This document shows positions 35,368 through 43,293 of a stretch of DNA of 64,000 nucleotides, piece after piece. The stretch comes from Polyangiaceae bacterium. Its GTDB lineage: Bacteria > Myxococcota_A > Polyangia > Polyangiales > Polyangiaceae. The stretch's first letter is position 1; each line of letters starts with the position of its first letter. The translations under genes were made by a program, and so were the position numbers. The stretch is taken from positions 4,526,001-4,590,000 of the forward strand of contig JADJRH010000001.1 in the NCBI GenBank assembly GCA_016712345.1, in the 5' to 3' direction. The notes beneath the pieces were generated by a model that saw only the letters and a list, made by a program, of their open reading frames with translations, was not told the DNA's origin and ran no database searches.

Positions 35368-36117
35368 CTACAACGGACCTTCTGTCAGCCCGTGGACGAA
35401 CTGCTTCACGCGCGCGTCTTCACACGTTTTCGCTTCGGCGGTGGTGCCATCGAAAATCAACTCACCTCGATAGAGCATACCCACGCGATCGGTCACGGTG
35501 AGCAAGCGATCGAGATCGCTCGACACCATGATCACGGTGGCGTTGGCCGCGCGTTGTTCTGCTCGCAGCAGCTCAAAAATACGCTGCGAAGTGACCGGAT
35601 CGAGGCCCGCCGCAGGCTCGTCGTACAGAACGATCTCGGCGCGTGTGATCGTGGCGCGCGCGACACCAACGCGCTTTTTTTGGCCGCCTGAAAGGCCCGA
35701 AGGCATACGCCCTTCAAAGCCCGGCAAGCTCACCACTTTGAGGCGCTCCATCACGCGCGCTTCGATCTCTTCGTTGCTCGCGTTGCTCGTTCTTCGAAGG
35801 GGAAACGCGATGTTTTCGCCGACCGTCAGGTAGTCGAAAAGCGCGTTGTTTTGAAACAGCATCCCAAATTTCAGTCGAAAGGCCTGAAGCTCCAACTCGC
35901 TCATCGCGAAGAGATCCCGACTGTCGACGATGATCTTTCCGGCGTCGGGTCGAATGAGCCCGGTGATGAGCTTCAAGAGTACACTTTTGCCGGCCGCGCC
36001 CGGCCCGATCAGTCCGTACAAACAACCCGCCGGCACGCGCAGGTTCACACCGCTCAAAACGCGGCGCGATCCAAAGCTTTTGCTCACATTTTCGAGAGCG
36101 ATGCGCGGCTCATCCAT
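35368..36117 (-). CDS. ABC transporter ATP-binding protein, MlaF-like
   Basis: 249 residues. Walker A GPGAAGKSVLL, Q-loop (GMLFQNNALFDYLTVGENIA), signature LSGGQKKRVGVARAT, Walker B IVLYDEPAAGLDP. The FQxxALFDxxTVxENxAFPLR pattern is typical of the MlaF/Ttg2A ATPases that power lipid transport between membranes. No permease (MlaE) or MCE protein is nearby, so the partner must be encoded elsewhere. It follows the pseudokinase gene by 18 bp on the same strand. Confidence 0.85.
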   Translation of the reverse strand: MDEPRIALENVSKSFGSRRVLSGVNLRVPAGCLYGLIGPGAAGKSVLLKLITGLIRPDAGKIIVDSRDLFAMSELELQAFRLKFGMLFQNNALFDYLTVGENIAFPLRRTSNASNEEIEARVMERLKVVSLPGFEGRMPSGLSGGQKKRVGVARATITRAEIVLYDEPAAGLDPVTSQRIFELLRAEQRAANATVIMVSSDLDRLLTVTDRVGMLYRGELIFDGTTAEAKTCEDARVKQFVHGLTEGPL

Positions 36118-36135
36118 GAAGGTTGAATGTGTACC

Positions 36136-37743
36136 CTACTGAGCCGCAAAAGAGGTGCGTGTCACGTCGAGGCGGGGATGTGAAGGAAACCCCATGCTTC
36201 GAACTTGGCCGGCAATGCACGACGAGATCCCGGGATTGGGAGGATCGGTGGTGACCGTGACGCCGACCGCACGTCCGTTTTGAACCGCGGCGCAGACATT
36301 CACGGCCATGCTCGGCGGCACGCCGCACGAGTTTAGATACGTCCCTTTGTTGAGCACCGCGCCGTACGCGCCCGCTGTGAGATCAGGCGGCCCGTTGTTG
36401 CCACCGATTTTGTACTCTTCGCTGTACTTGGCAGCCGCACCTTCGCAGCTTGTTCCACCGGCGAGCACGGGATAGCTGCCGCCGCCGGGAGACGGACCAC
36501 CGAACGAACGACCACCGCCGCCCGGCCCTCCCGGTTTGCTGCCGGCGCCGATGCCGCCGTCAACGTTCACCACGTCGGCCGTTTGTCCCGCGATCTGGAG
36601 TGCTTTTTCTTTGTCGGCGCGGTTTTTCAACCAGAAGCCCAATCCACCCGCGAGCACCACACCGATGATCGCAACACCGATGAGCGTTTTGTATTGAGCG
36701 CCCTCTTTTTCTTTTTGAACGGTGGCTTCAAACGCCTGCTTTTCGATTTTGATGTCTTGGTTGAGCTTTGCCTGCTCGGCGAACGGCGCAAACTCCTCCC
36801 ATTCTTTGATGAAGCGCTCGTCGTTGGTGAACACATCACGCAGTGCGTGATCCGACAGAAACACGTGCTGAGCGATTTGTTGCAACAGCTCCACCGCCGA
36901 AAACGGCCCGTGATCCATGCCGTCTTTCACGACGACATACCGAGGTCTCGGATCCGATTCGAGCGCGGCCTTCATGTCTGCAAGGCGCTGCGTCGGGTCA
37001 TTTCGAGGTGCCTGCGTGGGCGCGGCGACAACAGCGATTGGGTACGGTCCGGCACCATCGATGCGCGGGACCGCCGGCGCTTTCGGGAGCGCGGGCCCCG
37101 CGTCCATTTTGGGCGGCGGTGGGATCAGCGAAAGCGACACATCGACGTCGAAACCTTCTTCGTGATCGAGGTGCGATTCATCCGCGGGCGGCGGAGCGAT
37201 CGATGCGCTCGGCGCAACGTGATGGAGCGCTTGAGCCAACGCGTGCAAATCGTGAGGCCGATGTTTTGGATCCGCGACGAGCGCTTTGCCGAGAATCACT
37301 TCAAGCGACGCGGGCAGGTCGGCAACCAGCTCCGCCGGCCGGCGCATGCCCGGACCCACGGCGGCGTTGGTGAGCAATTCGTACATGATCGCGCCGACGG
37401 CAAACACGCTGCCGGCTGCGTCGCCCGGATTGCCTTTGCGCTCTTCTGGAGCAAGACATGCTCGATCGCGCGGCAACGTCGGCGGCACGTGGGTGCGCGC
37501 TTCGTCGATCTCCACTTCGGGCCCGTCGTAACGAATGACCGAAGGGTACACAAAGAGCCGTTTTCCGCTCGCGTGCAGCTCGGCGAGCCTTACGCAAAGT
37601 GGGACGCCGATCCCTACGATCTCGCGGATATCAAACGTTTTGCCCTGCGCGCGGCGCGCTTCCATCGCCGCCCGGAGCGAGCCGGCAACGACGGAACCGC
37701 CGGCCGATGTGGAACTGGAGAGGGCGGGGCCCTGCGTACTCAT
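36136..37743 (-). CDS. Pseudokinase with GYF-like domain and membrane anchor
   Basis: 535 residues from MSTQG. Residues about 20-180 resemble a kinase C-lobe (LAPEERKGN, SVFAVGAIMYELLTNAAVGP, ALVADPKHRPHDL) but have no Gly-loop, HRD or DFG. Residues about 275-330 form a GYF_2-like module (RYVVVKDGMDHGPFSAVELL). A membrane helix (TLIGVAIIGVVLAGGLGFWL) follows a coiled stretch, then a Gly-rich linker and a periplasmic Cys-containing domain ending near the C-terminus. Likely a signalling scaffold. Probably co-transcribed with the ABC ATPase. Confidence 0.75.
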   Translation of the reverse strand: MSTQGPALSSSTSAGGSVVAGSLRAAMEARRAQGKTFDIREIVGIGVPLCVRLAELHASGKRLFVYPSVIRYDGPEVEIDEARTHVPPTLPRDRACLAPEERKGNPGDAAGSVFAVGAIMYELLTNAAVGPGMRRPAELVADLPASLEVILGKALVADPKHRPHDLHALAQALHHVAPSASIAPPPADESHLDHEEGFDVDVSLSLIPPPPKMDAGPALPKAPAVPRIDGAGPYPIAVVAAPTQAPRNDPTQRLADMKAALESDPRPRYVVVKDGMDHGPFSAVELLQQIAQHVFLSDHALRDVFTNDERFIKEWEEFAPFAEQAKLNQDIKIEKQAFEATVQKEKEGAQYKTLIGVAIIGVVLAGGLGFWLKNRADKEKALQIAGQTADVVNVDGGIGAGSKPGGPGGGGRSFGGPSPGGGSYPVLAGGTSCEGAAAKYSEEYKIGGNNGPPDLTAGAYGAVLNKGTYLNSCGVPPSMAVNVCAAVQNGRAVGVTVTTDPPNPGISSCIAGQVRSMGFPSHPRLDVTRTSFAAQ

Positions 37744-37889
37744 CCCGCCCACGTTACCGCTGAACGCGGGCGCTTCTCAACGTAGGCAAGAATGCGAGAA
37801 GGCCCGCGGCCGGCGCGTGGCAGTCTCGGTGAAGTTTTGTTGTGAGATAGAACGGGAGGGCGGGGGCGCAGCGGGGGGAGGCGCGCCCC

Positions 37890-38114
37890 TTAAATGTCGA
37901 GCTGCGAGGGGGGAACCTGCGCCCGCTCGTCCTCCTGCAAGATTGAAAAAACGAGGCCGGCGCCGATCACGGGGAGGAGCCAAATGAGCTGGGCCTGCCA
38001 GACTTTTTGCTTGCGCTCGTACAGTTTTGAGCGGGCGACGCGAACGGTGAGCCACACTTGAAAAGCAATCACCGCAAGGATGACGGCGCCGACGATGATC
38101 TCGAAACTGCCCAT
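37890..38114 (-). CDS. Small two-helix membrane protein (PLDc_N-like)
   Basis: 74 residues from MGSFEIIVGAVILAVIAFQV. Two hydrophobic helices separated by a basic loop (RVARSKLYERKQKVW), the second being LIWLLPVIGAGLVFSIL, like phospholipase D N-terminal-type (PLDc_N) membrane proteins. The ATG at 38114 is preferred over an upstream one. Divergent from the TIR-like gene. Confidence 0.65.
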   Translation of the reverse strand: MGSFEIIVGAVILAVIAFQVWLTVRVARSKLYERKQKVWQAQLIWLLPVIGAGLVFSILQEDERAQVPPSQLDI

Positions 38115-38213
38115 GAGAAGGCGCAGCCTAGCCACGCCGTTTGCGGGCGCAACCGGCTCGCCGCATTTCGTTCAATCGGCCCCACCGAGTATGCTCCGGG
38201 ACGCGAGGGATCC

Positions 38214-39086
38214 ATGGGTTGGCTCGACATTACGATGATTCACTTGCTCGCGGAAACGGCCATTGGTGTTCCGCTTGGTCGAGAGGCCTTGTTGGCCGGA
38301 GTTTCAGAAGTCAGCCGCGCTCAAATCCGACGTGGCGATACCGATTCACAACAGATGTTGCTGGATCTGACTTTCTTGAACCGTCAAGACTTGCCCCTTC
38401 GAGAAATTCCCCTGCGAACAAGGCTTTTAAATGCCATTTACCAAACTGCTGAGATGGACGCGGCCAATGTTTTTAAGACGGCGCTTGTTCAGCTTGAATC
38501 GGCGGCTTCTACGTTCAAAACGAAACAATCCCAAACAACAACGCCCAATAGCGCACAAAGAGTATCCAAGTCGGAGGCCGTCGCGACCGCGCCGGTTGTG
38601 TCCGACGCCGAGCCGCGTTCGATCGTTTTTTTTACAGCCTCCGACGGCGCGTCGTATGTCGACAGGTTGGTCGTCCAAATGCACGGTCTAAAGCGAGCCA
38701 AGCTTGCCACATTTGTACGAACAGACGATCTTCCCGTGGGTGTGGATCGGTCAGACAACCTTCGTACGGTTTTTCAAAATGCCTATTTGATTATGGCCAT
38801 TGTGACGCCCCAACTCCTCATCAAAGATGAACCATTGGCCGAACTCGAGGTGGTCGCGCAAGCTGGAAAAGTGGTTATTCCGGTGCTCGCAATTCGAACC
38901 CAGGTGGTAGATACCATTTTCGCCGGCAAAAACGCTTATCCAAAAGCCAAAATGGTGCCTGAAGACCTGATCAAAAAGCTCCGAGACAACCCGCCAACCC
39001 TTTCAGACCTAACGGAGCCTCAGCAAGAAACGGCTTTTGCGGCAATTGCAGCCGAGATGCGCGCGTTGCTGAGTCGGCCGTTGTGA
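38214..39086 (+). CDS. TIR-like domain protein with N-terminal helical domain
   Basis: 290 residues. About residues 130-240 resemble a TIR domain: RSIVFFTASDGASYVDRLVV (first strand and box 1), KLATFVRTDDLPVG, FQNAYLIMAIVTPQLLIKDE, PLAELEVVAQAGKVVIPVLA. A Glu in DEPLAELE sits where TIR NADases place their catalytic Glu. The N-terminal ~95 residues are helical and unrecognised; they may be an effector-associated or sensing domain. Start ATG 38214 is preceded by GAGGGA. TIR proteins often act in anti-phage immunity or signalling. Followed by a 40-residue hydrophobic peptide and an orphan protein. Confidence 0.68.
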   Translation: MGWLDITMIHLLAETAIGVPLGREALLAGVSEVSRAQIRRGDTDSQQMLLDLTFLNRQDLPLREIPLRTRLLNAIYQTAEMDAANVFKTALVQLESAASTFKTKQSQTTTPNSAQRVSKSEAVATAPVVSDAEPRSIVFFTASDGASYVDRLVVQMHGLKRAKLATFVRTDDLPVGVDRSDNLRTVFQNAYLIMAIVTPQLLIKDEPLAELEVVAQAGKVVIPVLAIRTQVVDTIFAGKNAYPKAKMVPEDLIKKLRDNPPTLSDLTEPQQETAFAAIAAEMRALLSRPL

Positions 39087-39092
39087 GAAGGC

Positions 39093-39108
39093 GCGTTTTG
39101 TAAAACGC
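39093..39108 (+). terminator. Possible hairpin downstream of TIR-like gene
   Basis: GCGTTTTGTAAAACGC palindrome 7 bp after the stop codon, without a T-run. A weak terminator or protein-binding site. Confidence 0.3.
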
Positions 39109-39152
39109 ACAATCGTAACAAAAGCACGCATCCTTTAGCTGTTCTCCCTTCA

Positions 39153-39275
39153 ATGGGTGCTGCCCAAGCTCTCGTTTCGCGCCTTTTTGCCTTGAACGCG
39201 GCGCTGTTGTCAGCCGTGTTCTTGATTGGCACCGAGTCTGCAATGGAGCCGCGCAAACCCGGTTTGCCACGTTAG
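39153..39275 (+). CDS. Possible 40-aa hydrophobic peptide
   Basis: MGAAQALVSRLFALNAALLS, AVFLIGTESAMEPRKPGLPR. One membrane helix with a positive C-terminal tail, the build of small toxic or sensor membrane peptides. No strong ribosome site. Its last codons lie within an inverted repeat GGTTTGCC/GGCAAACC (39261-39282). It lies between the TIR-like gene and 39302-39622 on the same strand. Confidence 0.35.
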   Translation: MGAAQALVSRLFALNAALLSAVFLIGTESAMEPRKPGLPR

Positions 39276-39282
39276 GCAAACC
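39261..39282. promoter_or_regulatory. Inverted repeat before orphan gene
   Basis: GGTTTGCC-ACGTTA-GGCAAACC, 20 bp upstream of the ATG at 39302. Possible operator or translational hairpin. Confidence 0.4.
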
Positions 39283-39301
39283 CATCCAGGTGAGGAAAAC
39301 C

Positions 39302-39622
39302 ATGAGCGGAATGAACCAAACAATCACCCAGAAAAAAGACTTTGTGAGCGACGGCCAACAAATTGGTATTGGCCTTTTTCAGCTTTTTCAGGGCGGACTC
39401 CAAGTGGGTAGGCTCCTTGTTCAACACGTGGGTGAACTGATGGAGGAACACTGGGATTTGTGGCAAACGTTCCGCCAACCGTCGTGGGTGAATGTTCGGC
39501 AAGACTTAATGTTTGAATATGTGGGCGAGCCAATTGGCCTCGAAGATTATCGGTCCACGATAAGGCCGCAGAGCACGTATATTATTGCTTCTTGCCGCAC
39601 CGTCAGCGGCAGCAATAACTAG
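39302..39622 (+). CDS. Orphan small protein next to TIR-like gene
   Basis: 106 residues (MSGMNQTITQKKDFVSDGQQ, then IGIGLFQLFQGGLQVGRLLV, TFRQPSWVNVRQDLMFEYVG, STIRPQSTYIIASCRTVSG). The start has a good ribosome site (AGGTGAGG). A Gly-rich amphipathic middle segment could associate with membranes. I do not recognise it. Its stop is followed immediately by an inverted-repeat element. Confidence 0.55.
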   Translation: MSGMNQTITQKKDFVSDGQQIGIGLFQLFQGGLQVGRLLVQHVGELMEEHWDLWQTFRQPSWVNVRQDLMFEYVGEPIGLEDYRSTIRPQSTYIIASCRTVSGSNN

Positions 39623-39903
39623 AGCACCAATTGGTTTGAATCGTGAGTAAAATCAGAAGATTAGTGATTTGAGAAAGCCGAGAAATATCGGCTGGGTGCT
39701 CTAGTCTTTTCCCAGTGGAGGAGGCTCGCGCCTCCTCCCCCGCGCCGAGCAAGTCGGCCGCGGGCCCCCCTCCACGCGATCCGAACTGGGTGTCTGTCAC
39801 CGGGTAGCAGCTTCGGGCCTGGCCTTCTTGCCTTGCTTTTGCCTGTTTGTGTACACATGCGAACTATCCATTTGGTTACGGAATCAAACCGATCGGTGCT
39901 CTA
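39620..39903. repeat. MITE-like element with 22-bp imperfect terminal inverted repeats
   Basis: The left end AGAGCACCAATTGGTTTGAA (39621) and right end AATCAAACCGATCGGTGCTC (ending 39902) are inverted copies matching at 19 of 22 bases; TAGAGCACC and GGTGCTCTA are exact at the ends, and a third GGTGCTCTA lies inside at 39695-39703. An internal hairpin AGCCGA/TCGGCT follows. No transposase. The ends resemble those of the 23906-23984 hairpin (TAGTGCACCGA/TCGGTGCACTA). Confidence 0.6.
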
Positions 39904-39911
39904 AACCTGAG

Positions 39912-40179
39912 AAGCGATAAGAAAATAGAGTCGCTTTATGCTCATCGAAAAAAGCTAGAAAACGGGGCGTTTCCGAGATTCTCTGTTGGAGGGTTTGGCG
40001 GCTCGTGACGACTGGTGCGTCGCGAACCGCCGGTCTCGCCGGTCTCTCGTTTTCGTTTTGGCTGTGTACGCCACAGGACACGTTATAGAGAAGACTGCTG
40101 CGCCGCGCTTTTCGCGATTCCGCTTGGCGACGGGCGACGACCGCTGCGACGTCACGACAAGACCTGATGCCGGGCCCCG
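39912..40179 (+). repeat. Dispersed structured repeat, copy B
   Basis: Second copy of the repeat at 2984-3258. It shares AAGCGATAAGAA at the 5' end, GTTTGGCGGCT, CCGGTCTCGCCGG, CGTTTTCGTTTTGGCTG and ACGACAAGACCTGA. The hairpin before the core differs in sequence (GGCGG...CCGCC). It lies 45 bp beyond the 3' end of the kinase gene at 40225. Confidence 0.78.
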
Positions 40180-40224
40180 CAAAACGTATGGGCCCGCTGT
40201 CCCTTCGCAGAAGTAGAGTAACGC

Positions 40225-43200
40225 CTATTGCAGCGCGGCCAAACACTCATTCACTGAAAGAATATCCATGCGGCGGTGCCAATGTTTTTGCGGCACCTGC
40301 GCCGCCAATCGCTCCACATCACACTTGGAAACTTCGTGTTTGGGCAGGTGGCCACTCATTACCAAAAGCGCCAACGCTTGAATGCCGAGTCCGGGGAGGA
40401 GCGGCGCGAGAGCCTCTGTTTTGAGTGTGTACACTTCGTTTTCAGTGGGTGTTTCGCCGAGCAGGAGAATCAAACACCGGAGTTGCAAAGCCACCTGTTT
40501 TTCACCCGCTAAATGAATGGCTTCGTGTGCGCGTTTGGCCAAACTCAACGCTTTGGGAAAGGCATTTAGTCGATAAGCCACCGCCGCCTCATTGAAGCAC
40601 AAAAGGCCCTCCACATGGCGATCACCCACGTGCCTTGCGGCGGATATCAAGTCCATATCGGGCACCAGTGGACTTTCACGCCGGTAGGCCACCGTCCTCA
40701 ACACCCACTCTGCCAACATCTCATAATAAGCGTGGCGAAGCCGTCCCGCGCGGGCGAGTGCCTGCGATCCGTACCGCTGCGCGTCGTCAAACTGAAACGC
40801 ATCGAGCGAAGCCAGCGCGCACGCAAAAGAGCTGTACGTCGCAAGGAGGGGCCCACTCGCAGATTGAGCTGCCTCGCGGTGAAGCGCCGCCGCCTCTTCA
40901 AAACGGCCTTGTCGGTAACGCAACCTACCCCAGTGATTGGCCATGATCGCCGCGGACTCCGGGTCGGCGGGCAGTTGTTTTTCGATCTCTTTTAATATTG
41001 CCTCTTCAGCGGCGGGGTCTGAAAGATGTTTTGCCGCCGCTGCCCTGAGTGAAAGTCGCGCCCTTTCAAGGCGTGGATTGTGAAACGGCGGCACATTGTC
41101 AATTGCCTGGAGGGGTTGTTCACTAAACTCTCTTTTCAGCGCCGCTCGACAGAGGTGTTCCAATTGGACCAAAAGGTCAGATCGCACTGTGGAGCGGCAC
41201 AGCTCAAAAAGAATACGGTCCATCGCATGAGGTGTTTCCGACGAAATCGCAGCGTCGGCCCACAGCTCAAACAGCTTTTCGAGCGTGCCCACACCTTCAG
41301 ACTCGGCTTCTCGAACCTGCCGAACTCCGCGCTCCAAGGTGGCCATTGCCGCTTCCAAACGGCCTTCCGACAGCTGTCTATCTGCAACCGCCGCGGCCTC
41401 TTCACCCAGGAGAAGTCGATCTTCTGCCGTTCGAATTCCCTTGAGAGACAGGTGCAGGAGGCGACCGGGTGTACTCATTGGCAAGAGGGTTGCCATGCGG
41501 GCATGAGCGCTGAGTGTACGCTCGGGAGTCCAACGTTCGGCGGCTGGAATACGCACTCTTGGTGCCCAAATATCGGAACGCCGCTTCTCTACAAGACCGT
41601 GGGCGGCGAGTGTCTTGAGTTGCGCCTGAACTTGAAAAAGGGGTTTCCCTATCGCGCGGGCGAGGAGACCGGCATCGGTGTTTGGATAGGCCAACGTCAG
41701 CCACACAAGCATGTCGATTGTGGAGTCTGACAAGTGGGTTAATGCGGCGGTATCACTCGGTGCCGCAGGTGATATTAAACCCGACTCCAACTCTTCCAAC
41801 ACCTCTCTCAAAACAACCAATTGGCCCATGGCCCAGCGCGCGATGCCCAAACGCACCCATGTGGCCACTTCTTCTGTCACTCGGGCCGGCAAACCCGAAG
41901 TGCGCGCAAAAAGCGCTCGGGCAGCATCTTGGCGCAGATGAAGAAGCCTGTCCGGCCCCGCGAAAAGGGCTCTCAGATCCTTTTCGCGCAGCGGCGAAAG
42001 AACAATGGTGTCTCCGTCCAAACTGGACACATCGATACTTGGCTCTTCGCTGATGGTGGCTTCAAAAGCTCCCACATCCGTGTCGCTTTTTGGATCGATT
42101 GTGTACGCACGCACAATCGACCCCAAAGATCTCGATTGTTCGAGCACTCGCACACTGGCACTGTCGAGCTTTTCAGCGTCGTCGGCCACAATCACAACAT
42201 TGTTTTGCAGCGCGGTTTTGACGAGATGAAATGCCGCGCTCTCCATTTCTTCAAGAGACGCGTTGCCGTTGTCGGCGAGCGTTCCAATCAGTGGAATAAG
42301 GCTGCCAAATGCTTCTTCCGAAGGGGTGAGCCACACCACACGACGTGAATTTTCAACCGCCTGTGCGAGCGCCAAAAGCGTGCGTGTTCGTCCAACCCCC
42401 TTGGGTCCACACACATCCACAGATCGCCCCGCCGAGACGGCTGTCACCAGTTCTTTCAGTTCACGCTGCGAGCCCAGCCACCGAAAGTCGGGAGCATCGA
42501 TCGCCGGCAAACCACGCAACATCTGAAACGCATGTGCCGCCGAACGTGGTCTGTTTTCGCCCCTGTATTCAATGAGCTTGTGGACCACCGCAGCCACCGC
42601 CGCGGGGACGTTTGGAGCGCGCTCTTCAATGGGAATGGGCTTTTGCTGTTTCGCCCGAAAGAGCTGACTAAAACTTTGGCCTTCAAATGGCAGTTTTCCC
42701 GAGAGCGCCTCGTACAACATCACCCCAATTGCGTAGAGATCGGTCCGCGCATCGGCCGCTCCGCGAAATTGCTCCGGGGCCATATAATCCGGTGTACCCA
42801 AGATAACCGGTGCGTCGGTGACCCGGAGTTCACTTTCAAGGTGAACCCGCCGCGCAATGCCAAAGTCGAGCACTTTAATGCGATTGTCGGGGCAGACAAG
42901 CACATTGCCGGGTTTGAGATCGCGGTGAATGACGCCGGCCGCATGCACCTGAGAGATTGTTTCGAGCAGGGCGGCAGCCAATTCGGCCAATTGCTCCCAA
43001 GCAATCGGACCTTTTTTTCCAGGGAACGGCTCACCAACAACCCGCTCCATCACCCAGAATGGAACGCCGTTTTCAACGCCGTCGTCGTATAACTCCACCA
43101 CTCCAGGTATTCTAAGCCGCAGCGCCGCGGCCTCAAGATGCGCCCTCGCGGGTGAAAACTCGGCATTTGGGTGAAGCAGCTTTACAGCCACAATGCGACC

Positions 43201-43293
43201 ATTCAGTTGATCGCGAGCCTCCCACACCTCCCCATGTCCGCCGGCTCCCAAGAGCTTGTGGCAGGCATATCGCTTGGCAATCAGTGGATTCAC
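40225..43293 (-). CDS. Ser/Thr kinase-ATPase-TPR giant regulator
   Basis: 1022 residues. Kinase domain residues 1-275: LLGAGGHGEVWEA, VAVKLL, HRDLKPGNVLV, KVLDFGIARR, GTPDYMAPEQF, all catalytic residues present. Residues about 280-560 form an STAND/AAA-like module with VCGPKGVGRTRTLLALAQ (the Walker A Lys is replaced by Arg) and NNVVIVADDAEKLD. The rest is TPR-like helices (WGRLRYRQGRFEEAAALHRE). Its ATG overlaps the stop of the sigma54 activator gene (ATGA at 43290-43293), so the two are translated together and probably work in one pathway. Confidence 0.92.
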   Translation of the reverse strand: MNPLIAKRYACHKLLGAGGHGEVWEARDQLNGRIVAVKLLHPNAEFSPARAHLEAAALRLRIPGVVELYDDGVENGVPFWVMERVVGEPFPGKKGPIAWEQLAELAAALLETISQVHAAGVIHRDLKPGNVLVCPDNRIKVLDFGIARRVHLESELRVTDAPVILGTPDYMAPEQFRGAADARTDLYAIGVMLYEALSGKLPFEGQSFSQLFRAKQQKPIPIEERAPNVPAAVAAVVHKLIEYRGENRPRSAAHAFQMLRGLPAIDAPDFRWLGSQRELKELVTAVSAGRSVDVCGPKGVGRTRTLLALAQAVENSRRVVWLTPSEEAFGSLIPLIGTLADNGNASLEEMESAAFHLVKTALQNNVVIVADDAEKLDSASVRVLEQSRSLGSIVRAYTIDPKSDTDVGAFEATISEEPSIDVSSLDGDTIVLSPLREKDLRALFAGPDRLLHLRQDAARALFARTSGLPARVTEEVATWVRLGIARWAMGQLVVLREVLEELESGLISPAAPSDTAALTHLSDSTIDMLVWLTLAYPNTDAGLLARAIGKPLFQVQAQLKTLAAHGLVEKRRSDIWAPRVRIPAAERWTPERTLSAHARMATLLPMSTPGRLLHLSLKGIRTAEDRLLLGEEAAAVADRQLSEGRLEAAMATLERGVRQVREAESEGVGTLEKLFELWADAAISSETPHAMDRILFELCRSTVRSDLLVQLEHLCRAALKREFSEQPLQAIDNVPPFHNPRLERARLSLRAAAAKHLSDPAAEEAILKEIEKQLPADPESAAIMANHWGRLRYRQGRFEEAAALHREAAQSASGPLLATYSSFACALASLDAFQFDDAQRYGSQALARAGRLRHAYYEMLAEWVLRTVAYRRESPLVPDMDLISAARHVGDRHVEGLLCFNEAAVAYRLNAFPKALSLAKRAHEAIHLAGEKQVALQLRCLILLLGETPTENEVYTLKTEALAPLLPGLGIQALALLVMSGHLPKHEVSKCDVERLAAQVPQKHWHRRMDILSVNECLAALQ

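Noticed and set aside
36583..37785. 400-codon plus-strand frame opposite the pseudokinase
   Set aside because: Antisense shadow; the minus-strand protein has recognisable domains.
39093..39108. Strong terminator after the TIR-like gene
   Set aside because: The palindrome lacks a T-run, so it is listed only as weak.
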